Assembly (NCBI RefSeq): GCF_031599675.1
Contig: NZ_CP134223.1
Location: 6,058,501-6,122,500 of the forward strand
Length of the DNA: 64,000 nt
Direction of reading: 5' to 3'
From: Paenibacillus pedocola
GTDB taxonomy: Bacteria > Bacillota > Bacilli > Paenibacillales > Paenibacillaceae
The position numbers were made by a program, and so were the translations under genes. Below, piece by piece: positions 51,808 to 60,326 of this stretch; within the stretch, counting starts at the first letter, position 1; the number at the start of each line of letters is the position of its first letter. Below the pieces are notes generated by a model. That model ran no database searches and had not been told where the DNA came from. It saw only the letters and a program-made list of their open reading frames with translations.

Positions 51808-53706
51808 TTAGCCTGCATCCGGCAGGTCATCGCCTGAGAATTGGCTGTTATAGAGATCGGCATAGAATCCGCCCTGTTCCAGCAGCTCGACATGCGTACC
51901 TTTTTCAATCACACTGCCCTGGTTCATCACCAGAATGAGGTCAGCGTCGCGGATGGTTGACAGACGGTGGGCAATAACAAAGCTTGTTCTGCCGGTCATC
52001 AGCGTCTTCATCGCTTTCTGAATCTGCACTTCAGTCCGGGTATCTACGCTGCTGGTCGCTTCGTCCAGAATCAGAATCGAAGGATCGGCCAAAATTGCCC
52101 GGGCAATGGTCAGCAGCTGCTTCTGACCTTGTGAGATATTGGAGGCTTCCTCATTCAGGATCGTATTGTAGCCGAGCGGAAGTGTACGGATAAAGTGATC
52201 GGCGTGCGCAGCTTTGGCAGCCCGGATAACATCGGCTTCGGTCGCGCCTTCCCGGCCATAAGCGATATTGTCGCGGATGGTACCATTGAACAGCCAGGTG
52301 TCCTGAAGCACCATACCGAATTTGCTGCGCAGCTCACTGCGCTTCATGTCGGTAATATTCACGCCGTCGATGATAATCTCCCCGCCGCTGATTTCATAGA
52401 ACCGCATCAGCAGGTTGATCAGCGTCGTTTTACCGGCACCGGTCGGCCCTACAATTGCAATTGTCTGTCCGGGACTGACATCAATGTTCATGTCCTCAAT
52501 CAGAATCGCATCCGGTTTGTATCCAAATTTCACATGGCGGAACTCCACAGCACCTTCTTCCGCAGCTTTGGCCTGTTTCGCCAGGGAGGATGAAGTCTCA
52601 GGCACTTCCTCTTCTTCATCCAGCAGTTCAAAGACACGCTCTGCTGAAGCAATCGTCGATTGAATAATGTTGGCGATGTTCGCAGTTTGGGTAATCGGCA
52701 TTGTAAACTGGCGCGAATATTGGATGAAGGCCTGAATATCACCGACTTCAATAACCTTCTTAGTAACAAAAATCCCGCCGACCACACAGACCAGCACATA
52801 CCCCAGATTACCGATGAACATCATCAGCGGCATGATCATTCCGGACATGAACTGGGAACGCCAGCCGGAGTTATAAAGGTCATCATTGATTTTGTTGAAC
52901 TCGTTAAGCGACTGCTGCTCACGGCCGAAGGCTTTTACAATCCGGTGACCGGTATACATTTCCTCCACGTGGCCGTTTAACTGGCCGAGCGATTTCTGCT
53001 GGCCGATGAAATATCCCTGAGAGCGTTTGGTGATCGCCATAATAACTACAAAGCTAAGCGGCAGGGTAACTATGGTGATCAGAGTCAGCCAAGGGCTGAT
53101 CGTCAGCATCATGATGATAACGCCGATAATGGTCACAATGGACGTAATCAGCTGGGTTAAGCTCTGCTGCAGCGTTGTACTGATGTTGTCCACATCATTG
53201 GTTGCGCGGCTGAGAATTTCCCCATGGGTCCGGGAATCGAAATATTTCAGCGGCAGGCGCTCCAGCTTGCTGTTGATCTGCTCACGCATATCGAACACAA
53301 CCTTCTGGGCAACGTCAGCCATCACATACTGTTGGATATAGCTGAACAAAGCGCTGAACAGGTACAGACCGCCCAGAATAAGCAGAATTTTATTCACATA
53401 ATCAAAATCAATCGCAGCTCCCGGGACACCCATCAGCAGCCCGTAAGCTCCTTCGAACAGCTTGGTTGTGGCTTTACCCATGACCTTCGGGCTGAAAATA
53501 CTGAATACAGTACTGGCTATGGCCGTAATAAACACGATAAGCAGCTGCACCTGACGGGGCCGCAGATACGTGATCAGCCGGCGGAGCGTGCCTTTGAAAT
53601 CCTTGGCCTTCTCCGGAGGCATTCCCATGCCGGGTCCGCCGTGACCTGGTCCGAAACCGCCGCCGCGGCGGGCCGGAGGCTTCACTTGCCGATTTTGCTC
53701 ACTCAT
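51808..53706 (-). CDS. yfiC: Heterodimeric ABC exporter subunit (YfiC-like)
   Basis: The 632 residues fuse a six-helix exporter domain and an ATPase. The N-terminus is a Pro/Gly-rich extension (PPARRGGGFGPGHGGPGMGMPPEK). Walker A is GPTGAGKTT and Walker B ends LILDEATSSVD with the catalytic Glu, but the signature is NISQGQKQ, not LSGGQ. This is the expected pattern of one half of a heterodimeric exporter. Its ATG overlaps the yfiB stop codon by 4 bp. The cargo is unknown. Confidence 0.92.
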   Translation of the reverse strand: MSEQNRQVKPPARRGGGFGPGHGGPGMGMPPEKAKDFKGTLRRLITYLRPRQVQLLIVFITAIASTVFSIFSPKVMGKATTKLFEGAYGLLMGVPGAAIDFDYVNKILLILGGLYLFSALFSYIQQYVMADVAQKVVFDMREQINSKLERLPLKYFDSRTHGEILSRATNDVDNISTTLQQSLTQLITSIVTIIGVIIMMLTISPWLTLITIVTLPLSFVVIMAITKRSQGYFIGQQKSLGQLNGHVEEMYTGHRIVKAFGREQQSLNEFNKINDDLYNSGWRSQFMSGMIMPLMMFIGNLGYVLVCVVGGIFVTKKVIEVGDIQAFIQYSRQFTMPITQTANIANIIQSTIASAERVFELLDEEEEVPETSSSLAKQAKAAEEGAVEFRHVKFGYKPDAILIEDMNIDVSPGQTIAIVGPTGAGKTTLINLLMRFYEISGGEIIIDGVNITDMKRSELRSKFGMVLQDTWLFNGTIRDNIAYGREGATEADVIRAAKAAHADHFIRTLPLGYNTILNEEASNISQGQKQLLTIARAILADPSILILDEATSSVDTRTEVQIQKAMKTLMTGRTSFVIAHRLSTIRDADLILVMNQGSVIEKGTHVELLEQGGFYADLYNSQFSGDDLPDAG

Positions 53707-55472
53707 GCTATTTCCTCCTCTGACAACTGCGAGGATACGATCTCGCGGTACACTTCACTATTCTCCATCAGTTCGCGGTGATTGCCGATTCCGGCAATGG
53801 TGCCTTCATCCAATACAATAATCCGGTCGGCGTCCATAACCGTGCTGACCCGCTGGGCGACAATCAGCACCGTTGATTCCGTGGTCTCCTCTTTAAGTGC
53901 AGCCCGCAGCTTAGCATCCGTCTTAAAGTCGAGTGCGGAGAAGCTGTCGTCAAACAAGTATACTTCCGGTTTTCTTACCAGAGCCCGGGCAATGGAGAGC
54001 CGCTGCTTCTGGCCGCCGGAGACATTGCCGCCGCCTTGGGCGATCTCCGAGTTAAAGCCTTCCTTCATCGCCGAGACGAAGTCATATGCCTGCGCTACCT
54101 TTGCTGCATGAATAACCTCTTCATCGGTAGCGTCATCTTTACCGTAGCGGATATTCTCGCTGATCGTTCCGGTGAACAACACCGCCTTTTGCGGGATATA
54201 ACCGATCTTGCTGCGCAGATCCTCCTGTGTCATCTCACGGACATCCACACCATCCACCCGTACGGCGCCTTCAATGACATCATAGAATCTCGGAATCATG
54301 CTGAGCAGTGTAGATTTGCCTGATCCGGTACCGCCGATAATGGCGGTAATCTCACCGGGGCGGGCGCTGAAGCTGATCCCGGACAGGGCCGGCTGCTCCG
54401 CTCCCGGATAGGAGAAGGACACGTTGTCGAATTCGACAAAGCCATGCATGGCATCACGTCCGTCTTTTTTGGTGGCTGTAGCTGTAGTCTGAAGCTCTCC
54501 TCTAGTCGGGTCATTGATCTCAGGCTGCATATCGAGCACTTCGTTGATCCGCAGTGCGGAAGCGGAAGCTCTGGGAATCAGAACGAACATCATGGATACC
54601 ATGATCAGGGAGAACATAATTTGCATCGCATATTGAATAAAAGCCATCAGCGAGCCAACCTGCAGATCGCCGTCGCCAATCCGGATACCGCCGTAATACA
54701 GAATGCCGATCATCGAAAAGTTCATGACAAGCATCATAACAGGCATTAATCCGGCCATGATTTTGTTAACCTTAATGGCAGTTCCCGTCAGATCCTGGTT
54801 GGCTGCACTGAACCTTCTGTTCTCATGATCGATCCGGTTAAATGAACGGATAACACGGATACCGGTCAAATGCTCGCGCAGCACACGGTTCAAGGTATCC
54901 AGCTTGACCTGAATCGCTTTGAACAGCGGCAGCCCCTTCATCCCGATGAAGAAAATTGCTCCTACGAGCACCGGAATTACAACTACAAAGATCAGGGACA
55001 GCTTGGCATCCTCCGACACCGCCATAATAATCCCCCCGATCATCATCATCGGAGCACCGACCATCATGCGGAGCATCATTGTCAATACGGTTTGTACCTG
55101 GGTAATATCGTTAGTGGTGCGTGTAATCAGTGAAGCTGTGCCGATTTTGTCAAATTCATGCAGCGTAAAATTCTCTACATGTTTGAACATTTTCGAGCGG
55201 GTGTTTTTCCCGAAGCCTGCGGCTACCTTCGCCGACAAATAACTGGCAATCACGGAACAAAGCGCACCGCCGCCTGCCACAAGCAGCATGTAGGCACCGA
55301 TTCTCCAGATATAGTCGCGGTCGCCATGTACGATTCCTTTATCCACGATGTCGGACATCAGGGTTGGAAGATACAAATCGCCCATGGATTGCAGAAAGAC
55401 CAGGATTAATACAGCTGCAACGCCCCACCGAAAGGGCTTAAGTCCTTTTAACAATTTAATCAAGTTTCTCAT
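53703..55472 (-). CDS. yfiB: Heterodimeric ABC exporter subunit (YfiB-like)
   Basis: The 589 residues fuse an exporter domain and an ATPase with Walker A GGTGSGKST and canonical signature NVSGGQKQRLSIARAL. After Walker B the catalytic Glu is replaced by Asp (LFDDSFSALD), marking the degenerate site of heterodimeric exporters such as BmrCD. Its partner YfiC supplies the Glu. The start overlaps the MarR gene by 17 bp, so the three genes form a self-regulated operon. Confidence 0.93.
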   Translation of the reverse strand: MRNLIKLLKGLKPFRWGVAAVLILVFLQSMGDLYLPTLMSDIVDKGIVHGDRDYIWRIGAYMLLVAGGGALCSVIASYLSAKVAAGFGKNTRSKMFKHVENFTLHEFDKIGTASLITRTTNDITQVQTVLTMMLRMMVGAPMMMIGGIIMAVSEDAKLSLIFVVVIPVLVGAIFFIGMKGLPLFKAIQVKLDTLNRVLREHLTGIRVIRSFNRIDHENRRFSAANQDLTGTAIKVNKIMAGLMPVMMLVMNFSMIGILYYGGIRIGDGDLQVGSLMAFIQYAMQIMFSLIMVSMMFVLIPRASASALRINEVLDMQPEINDPTRGELQTTATATKKDGRDAMHGFVEFDNVSFSYPGAEQPALSGISFSARPGEITAIIGGTGSGKSTLLSMIPRFYDVIEGAVRVDGVDVREMTQEDLRSKIGYIPQKAVLFTGTISENIRYGKDDATDEEVIHAAKVAQAYDFVSAMKEGFNSEIAQGGGNVSGGQKQRLSIARALVRKPEVYLFDDSFSALDFKTDAKLRAALKEETTESTVLIVAQRVSTVMDADRIIVLDEGTIAGIGNHRELMENSEVYREIVSSQLSEEEIA

Positions 55473-55959
55473 CTCCGTTCATTTGTAACCGGTCTAAGTC
55501 AGGCCGCGGATTATTTTCTATAAACCCATGTACCTTCAGTAAGAGATCCGCCAGAAGGGTGCTCTCTTCTTCACCCAAATATTCCACCAGCTTGTTCAGG
55601 GAAGCATCCATATGCTCTCTCGCTTTTCTTGTGATCACTCTGCCCTGCTCCGTCAGCCGGATGCGCACCACTCTCCGGTCAGAAGGATCCGGCTGTCTCT
55701 CGACCATGTCCTTGGCCTCAAGGCTGTTGATAAGCTGCGTAACTGTGGGAGGCGTTATCCCCAGCAAACGGCTGATTTCGGATACTTTGAGCCCTTCCTC
55801 CGCAGAACGCGATTTTCTTGCAAGGCATATCAGTAAAGTCATTTCACTTGGCTTATGCCCTTCAACAGCCTGATGCACATGTGCTTTACGCAGCTGCCGC
55901 AGAGCCATAAACAGCTTTTGTGCGACTGGATTTTCATTGTTTATCCCAATGCTTCCCAT
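55456..55959 (-). CDS. MarR-family regulator of the yfiBC-type exporter
   Basis: The 167 residues hold a winged helix of the MarR class: LKVSEISRLLGITPPTVTQLINSLEAKDMVERQPDPSDRRVVRIRLTEQG. It leads the operon and a perfect palindrome overlaps the promoter, so autorepression relieved by a ligand is likely. AAGGGG directly touches the ATG at 55959, which is too close for good initiation; translation may instead begin at a nearby codon such as ATT 55950. The true start needs checking. Confidence 0.88.
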   Translation of the reverse strand: MGSIGINNENPVAQKLFMALRQLRKAHVHQAVEGHKPSEMTLLICLARKSRSAEEGLKVSEISRLLGITPPTVTQLINSLEAKDMVERQPDPSDRRVVRIRLTEQGRVITRKAREHMDASLNKLVEYLGEEESTLLADLLLKVHGFIENNPRPDLDRLQMNGDEKLD

Positions 55960-56001
55960 CCCCTTATTTTACTTAGGTTAACTAATAATTAAATACAATA
56001 C

Positions 56002-56045
56002 TAATTAGGCTACCTAATTATATTTTCAATACAAATCTTTGTCAA
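56002..56045 (-). promoter_or_regulatory. Perfect SigA promoter and MarR operator
   Basis: On the minus strand TTGACA (56040-56045) and TATAAT (56017-56022) match both consensus boxes with 17 bp between them. The palindrome TAATTAGG-CTA-CCTAATTA (56002-56020) overlaps the -10 and start region, so bound regulator would block RNA polymerase. Confidence 0.85.
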
Positions 56046-56107
56046 ACATTGAATGCGCTATCAAATATTACGGAATGACGAACAAATCAGCAGCACTGCA
56101 GTACGCC

Positions 56108-56131
56108 AAAACTCCCCCGCCGGGGGCGGAG
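56108..56131 (-). terminator. Probable terminator of the Xre regulator gene
   Basis: A short G/C stem (CCCCC with GGGGG) is followed on the minus strand by AGTTTTGG. The T-run is short. Confidence 0.4.
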
Positions 56132-56164
56132 GAGCGGTTTGTTTAATTCATTTAAGAGACCCGC

Positions 56165-57577
56165 TTAGAAGGAACGCTCCGCCATGGCAGAACACCGTTC
56201 CCTGCTGGCAGCCCGCTCCTGATTTTTTCTTAGTCCTTTAAGGAGTTCACCGTACCGCAGCAGTTGCTGCCCGTCCGCTCTCTCGCGGCTCTCTTCAAAT
56301 AACGTTACACATTCGAGGATGTCTTTGGCGCTGTTAAGCTGAATTGCTGCCTTGAGACATTGCAAAATATAATCGATACCCCGGTTATATTGTCTGCGTT
56401 CTGAATAGTATAAAGCCAGCTGATACCCGAGCCGGTAGATCCGTTCAATGTTGAGGGGATCCTGAAGCTGTTCGAACCGGGCCATTTCCGCTGAAAACTG
56501 TTCCACTACATGATCTACAGAAAAACCGAAACGGTTGGCAGCCTCCAGAATACTCACCAGGCCGGGCAGAATCTCACTGGGCTGCTTCGCCATATATGCC
56601 GTATAATCCGGCAGAACCGCAAAATTCCCCACCTGCATTTCCAGGGTAAAGCTATTGCCAACAGCAAAGGAACGGAAGGCATCGACGATGCGCAGCCCCT
56701 CTTCATCCAGCAGTTCAAACCAGCCCAGGTCAGCATACATAGCCGTAAACCTTTGGGCTTCTTCATATTTCCCCTGTTTGGTGAGCGCGGTTGCCTTCAT
56801 CAAATGTCCATGGGCATAATACAGCACCAGCGGCCGCAGCAGATGTAACTCTTCAGTACGTCTGCCCGTCTTCTTCCGCAGCTGCTCCCGGTAAATCCCG
56901 TCGGCCAGTGCCCTCAGCTCATCCGTGTATCTCTCCATGTCTGACCACCGGTGCAGTGTGAAGCAGACATTTGCCAGCTTAAGCAGCCCGTCCAGCTGCA
57001 GATGGTCTGGAATGCGGCCGCGGAACGGCTCAAAGGTGATGACCGCCCGCAGCATTTCCTCCATATCCACAACAGACTCCAGCGATTTGAAGATACGGTA
57101 CTGGCTGATCGCCAGACGTTCGGAAGAGCTGTCCTGCTCATGTTCAACAATGATTTTATAAAAGGCCTTTGCTTCCTGAATCTTCCCGCCGGCAAATAAT
57201 TTCTCCGCTACCGAGTAGACCACATCCAGCGGTTTGGGATATTCCATGATTCTGTTTATAATGTCATCGACACACTGCTGTTTACCAATCTCCACACAAC
57301 GGATTAAAAAGGGCTCCACCCTGCGGCGCGAGACCTTATCTTCACTGAAGCATTCATCTACATAAAGGGTATAGAACCATCCCTCCGGGAATCCAAAGGC
57401 CTTCGTGAGCGTATCCAGTTGCCCCAGGGAAACCGGCTTAGGCGGATTACCGTGAAGAATGGCGCTAAGACTCCCCCGGTTGAGGCCGGATACTTTCGCA
57501 AATGAGGCGAGGTTATACCCGGAGCGGAGCAGATTATTCTCAATTTCGGAGCGTAATGTTGTCAGTTTCATCTCCAC
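56165..57577 (-). CDS. Xre-type HTH regulator with helical repeat domain
   Basis: About 470 residues. An N-terminal Xre helix-turn-helix (res. 6-65: ENNLLRSGYNLASFAKVSGLNRGSLSAILHGNPPKPVSLGQLDTLTKAFG) is followed by a long, all-helical region (res. 85-450) that reads like degenerate TPR repeats. HTH plus TPR is the layout of RRNPP peptide-sensing regulators, but I see no clear peptide gene next to it. The start is probably GTG 57577 with GGAAGG 6 bp upstream; ATG 57571 is possible. Target genes are unknown. Confidence 0.75.
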   Translation of the reverse strand: MEMKLTTLRSEIENNLLRSGYNLASFAKVSGLNRGSLSAILHGNPPKPVSLGQLDTLTKAFGFPEGWFYTLYVDECFSEDKVSRRRVEPFLIRCVEIGKQQCVDDIINRIMEYPKPLDVVYSVAEKLFAGGKIQEAKAFYKIIVEHEQDSSSERLAISQYRIFKSLESVVDMEEMLRAVITFEPFRGRIPDHLQLDGLLKLANVCFTLHRWSDMERYTDELRALADGIYREQLRKKTGRRTEELHLLRPLVLYYAHGHLMKATALTKQGKYEEAQRFTAMYADLGWFELLDEEGLRIVDAFRSFAVGNSFTLEMQVGNFAVLPDYTAYMAKQPSEILPGLVSILEAANRFGFSVDHVVEQFSAEMARFEQLQDPLNIERIYRLGYQLALYYSERRQYNRGIDYILQCLKAAIQLNSAKDILECVTLFEESRERADGQQLLRYGELLKGLRKNQERAASRERCSAMAERSF

Positions 57578-57650
57578 CCGGCACCTTCCTCAGCGGCTTA
57601 AATAAACTCTTCTATTAATTGCCATTATAGGGGATGACTATAGAAAGCAC

Positions 57651-57678
57651 AACAAAAGGGCCCCGCGGCAGCGGGACC
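57651..57678 (-). terminator. Terminator after the Spo0E-like gene
   Basis: GGTCCCGC pairs with GCGGGGCC (one wobble pair) around a 4-nt loop on the minus strand, followed by CTTTTGTTG. It is about 107 bp after the stop codon. Confidence 0.55.
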
Positions 57679-57785
57679 TTCATTATAAAAACATAATTAA
57701 TTTTAATGGTTTATCCTGGTAAAGCGGCGAAGGAATGACACCTGATATCTCTATTACAAAAATAAGGCTGCAGGTACAGTAAGTA

Positions 57786-58070
57786 CTACTGCTGGAAGGC
57801 TGCCTTGCTTCTAATCCGCTTACTTTTGGTGATTTTCCCGTACGGGGCGTCTTCATTTTGGCGGCTCCGCAGACTCTCCATCATTTTGTTCTGAGCCAGG
57901 ACAATGTATCCGTCCAGCCGTTGACTGAGCTCCACAACCGTATGGTCGCTGAGGCTGCGTTCCTGCGCTACCTCCAGCAGCTCGCTTCTAAGGCTCTCTA
58001 TAGTAATAAATAACTCATCTTCTCTATAATCTCTTCTAGGCTCTTCATGGGAAGTCCGGTAAAAATTCAC
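57786..58070 (-). CDS. Spo0E-like aspartyl-phosphate phosphatase
   Basis: This 94-residue protein matches the Spo0E family: IESLRSELLEVAQERSLSDHTVVELSQRLDGYIVLAQ contains the SQxLD phosphatase motif (SQRLD). Spo0E-type proteins remove phosphate from Spo0A~P and so delay sporulation. A basic tail (KITKSKRIRSKAAFQQ) follows. The family is common in multiple copies in Bacillales. Confidence 0.85.
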   Translation of the reverse strand: MNFYRTSHEEPRRDYREDELFITIESLRSELLEVAQERSLSDHTVVELSQRLDGYIVLAQNKMMESLRSRQNEDAPYGKITKSKRIRSKAAFQQ

Positions 58071-58184
58071 GTTTAGTCACCTGCCCTCTATCAACTTCTC
58101 CACTATCATAAGGCATGATGCCAAAAAACATATTTTGAAAAAAAAGAAAAAATTGTCGAAGATATTACAAGTGTAAATTTACAT

Positions 58185-59105
58185 TTATTCATTTTTTCCC
58201 GCTTGTTCCGGGGGAAGATAACGCTCCCCAAGCACGCGCATGGCAAAAGCAATCCATTCCTTCGCTGCGAAGGACAAATAGCGGTCTCTGCGCCAGATCA
58301 TGCCAAGCTGCCAGGGAATGACCGGCTCTGTCAACGGAATAACCGCAATCCGTGTACGGTCCATATCCCGGCAGATTGTCTCCGGCAGCAAGGCGATACC
58401 CATCCCGGCTGCCACCATCCGGCTGATTAAGTCCCATTGCGAGCTCTCGTATACGACCTTCGGCTGAAAACCAGCCTTCACGCATTCCGTAATAATCCGG
58501 TCATGCAGGGCAAAATCCTCGCGGAACAGCACAAACTCCTCCGCCTCCAGCTCCTTCAGGGCAACAAAGTCCGCACCCGCCAGACGGTGCCCTACCGGCA
58601 CCAGAAGCTCCAGCTTCTCTTCCACAAAAGTAAAGCAGTGAAATTTAGCCGTATTTACAGGAAGCACAATGGCCCCGATATCCAGCAGGCCCGTCTCCAC
58701 GTCATCTTCTACTTTTTTGGCTCCGTCTTCATGCAGGCGGATGGTCACGTCCGGATAACGCCGGTGGAACTCCCCGATGACCGCAGGGAAAAAGCTTGCC
58801 CCCACCATGGGCGGCAGACCGATACGGATATGGCCGCGCTGCAGATTGCGCAGACCGTCCAGCTCGGAAGAGAGGCTGACGAAGGACTCTACAATATTTT
58901 GCGCTTTTGCCAGCAGGATTTCACCCGCATCGGTTAATCTTATGCTTTTGCCTTCACGGTAAAAAAGGTCTGCCCCAAGCTCTTCCTCCAGATTGCGGAT
59001 CATTTTGCTGATCGTCGGCTGGGTAATAAACAGGGATTCCGCCGCTCTGGAGAAGCTGTTCAGCCTTGCCGCCTGCACAAAATACTGCAGCTGTCTGATT
59101 TCCAT
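58185..59105 (-). CDS. cidR: LysR-family regulator CidR
   Basis: The 306 residues start with a LysR winged helix (QLQYFVQAARLNSFSRAAESLFITQPTISKMIRNLEEELGADLFYREG) and continue into a substrate-binding domain. The gene is divergent from cidAB. In Staphylococcus and Bacillus CidR/YwbI activates cidAB in response to acetate or pyruvate-derived signals. Inverted repeats lie in the shared intergenic region. Confidence 0.92.
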   Translation of the reverse strand: MEIRQLQYFVQAARLNSFSRAAESLFITQPTISKMIRNLEEELGADLFYREGKSIRLTDAGEILLAKAQNIVESFVSLSSELDGLRNLQRGHIRIGLPPMVGASFFPAVIGEFHRRYPDVTIRLHEDGAKKVEDDVETGLLDIGAIVLPVNTAKFHCFTFVEEKLELLVPVGHRLAGADFVALKELEAEEFVLFREDFALHDRIITECVKAGFQPKVVYESSQWDLISRMVAAGMGIALLPETICRDMDRTRIAVIPLTEPVIPWQLGMIWRRDRYLSFAAKEWIAFAMRVLGERYLPPEQAGKNE

Positions 59106-59152
59106 ATCCTCACCTCATGTATAGACAAAAGGAATGTCACTTATTCGTTATA

Positions 59153-59169
59153 TTCATTTTACCTATGAA
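59153..59169. promoter_or_regulatory. Candidate CidR binding site (TTCAT-N7-ATGAA)
   Basis: A perfect 5+5 bp inverted repeat, of the T-N11-A type used by LysR proteins, lies in the cidR-cidA intergenic region. Confidence 0.5.
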
Positions 59170-59184
59170 AATAATTGTTGTAAA

Positions 59185-59202
59185 CTTTCATTAGAATGAA
59201 AG
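59185..59202. promoter_or_regulatory. Perfect palindrome overlapping the cidA ribosome-binding site
   Basis: CTTTCATT and AATGAAAG are separated by AG; the right arm runs into the cidA site AAAGGAG. It could be an operator or, as RNA, could hide the ribosome-binding site. Confidence 0.45.
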
Positions 59203-59214
59203 GAGCGAAGCCTT

Positions 59215-59586
59215 ATGAAAAAAATAACTATAGGCTTGCTGCAGGTTGCCGGACTTACGGCCTTCTCCATGCTTATTAATACCCTAACCCCTATGCTGCA
59301 TATTCCCATTCCCGGAAGTATCATCGGGATGATCATTTTGTTCCTGCTGCTGGAATCCGGTACGGTCCGCTTGAACTGGGTCGAGGTCGGTGCCTCCTGG
59401 CTGCTTGCCGAACTGCTGCTGTTTTTCATTCCCTCCGCTGTGGGAGTGATGAAATATTCAAGACTGCTTGAGGCAGACGGCCTTCAGGTGCTGGCGGTGG
59501 TTCTTGTCGGAACCTTTGCCGTCATGGCCGGCTCCGGACTGCTTACCGGCGCAATTTATAAAGTAAAGGAGCGTAGAGACTCATGA
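59215..59586 (+). CDS. cidA: Holin-like protein CidA/LrgA
   Basis: The 123 residues form four hydrophobic helices: GLLQVAGLTAFSMLINTLTPMLHIPIPGSIIGMIILFLLL is the family signature. CidA is a holin-like membrane protein involved in overflow metabolism, murein-hydrolase control and cell death. AAAGGAG precedes the ATG. The stop overlaps the cidB start by 4 bp. Confidence 0.93.
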   Translation: MKKITIGLLQVAGLTAFSMLINTLTPMLHIPIPGSIIGMIILFLLLESGTVRLNWVEVGASWLLAELLLFFIPSAVGVMKYSRLLEADGLQVLAVVLVGTFAVMAGSGLLTGAIYKVKERRDS

Positions 59587-60266
59587 TTACAGGAATGCTT
59601 CTGCTCGGCCTCACGCTGCTGGTCTATCTGCTGGCGAAACGGATCTATACTTCCAGCGGCAAAATGTATTTCTCTCCGCTCATCATCACCCCGCTGATTA
59701 TTATCAGCATTCTGCTGGTGACGGGAATTCCTTATGACTCTTACAATGCGGGGGGCCAATGGCTGACTAAGCTGCTGCAGCCGGCGACTATCGCCTTTGC
59801 GATCCCACTACATAAAAACTTCAAGGTGCTCAAAAAGCACGCCGCCGAAATTGCGGCTGGCGTGCTGTCAGGTACGGTAATTGCCGTTCTTTCTTCCATG
59901 CTGCTGGCCAAATGGCTGCATTTAAGCGGTGAACTGGCTACCAGTCTTGTGCCCCGGTCGGTAACTACCCCGATCGCCATGAGCATCTCGCAAAGCATCG
60001 GCGGCGTCCCGAGCATCACGGCTGTTTTTGTCATCCTGACCGGTGTACTGGGAACGATGATGGGACCTTCCGTACTGCGCCTCTTCCGCATTGACAATGA
60101 AATTGCGCGCGGTGTATCGCTGGGAACCGCTGCGCACGGTACCGGTACCTCCAAGGCCTTCGAGTTCAGCTCTCTGACCGGTACCATCTCAAGTATCGCT
60201 ATGATTCTGACAGCGCTGTTCTCCATTGGCCTTGCGCCTGCGCTGCTCACTGTTTTCCTCCACTAG
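59583..60266 (+). CDS. cidB: CidB/LrgB-family membrane protein
   Basis: The 227 residues have several membrane helices and the LrgB signatures LVPRSVTTPIAMSISQSIGG and TAAHGTGTSKAFEF. It works with CidA in the membrane; pyruvate or related transport has been proposed for the family. Its ATGA overlap with cidA implies translational coupling. Confidence 0.93.
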   Translation: MITGMLLLGLTLLVYLLAKRIYTSSGKMYFSPLIITPLIIISILLVTGIPYDSYNAGGQWLTKLLQPATIAFAIPLHKNFKVLKKHAAEIAAGVLSGTVIAVLSSMLLAKWLHLSGELATSLVPRSVTTPIAMSISQSIGGVPSITAVFVILTGVLGTMMGPSVLRLFRIDNEIARGVSLGTAAHGTGTSKAFEFSSLTGTISSIAMILTALFSIGLAPALLTVFLH

Positions 60267-60287
60267 GCCGACCCCGCTTGGGCCACA

Positions 60288-60326
60288 GCCCTGCTGATCT
60301 GTAATACGGATCAGCAGGGCTTTTTT
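60288..60326 (+). terminator. Terminator after cidB
   Basis: A 12-bp perfect stem (GCCCTGCTGATC with its complement) has a 9-nt loop and is followed by TTTTTT. Confidence 0.9.
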
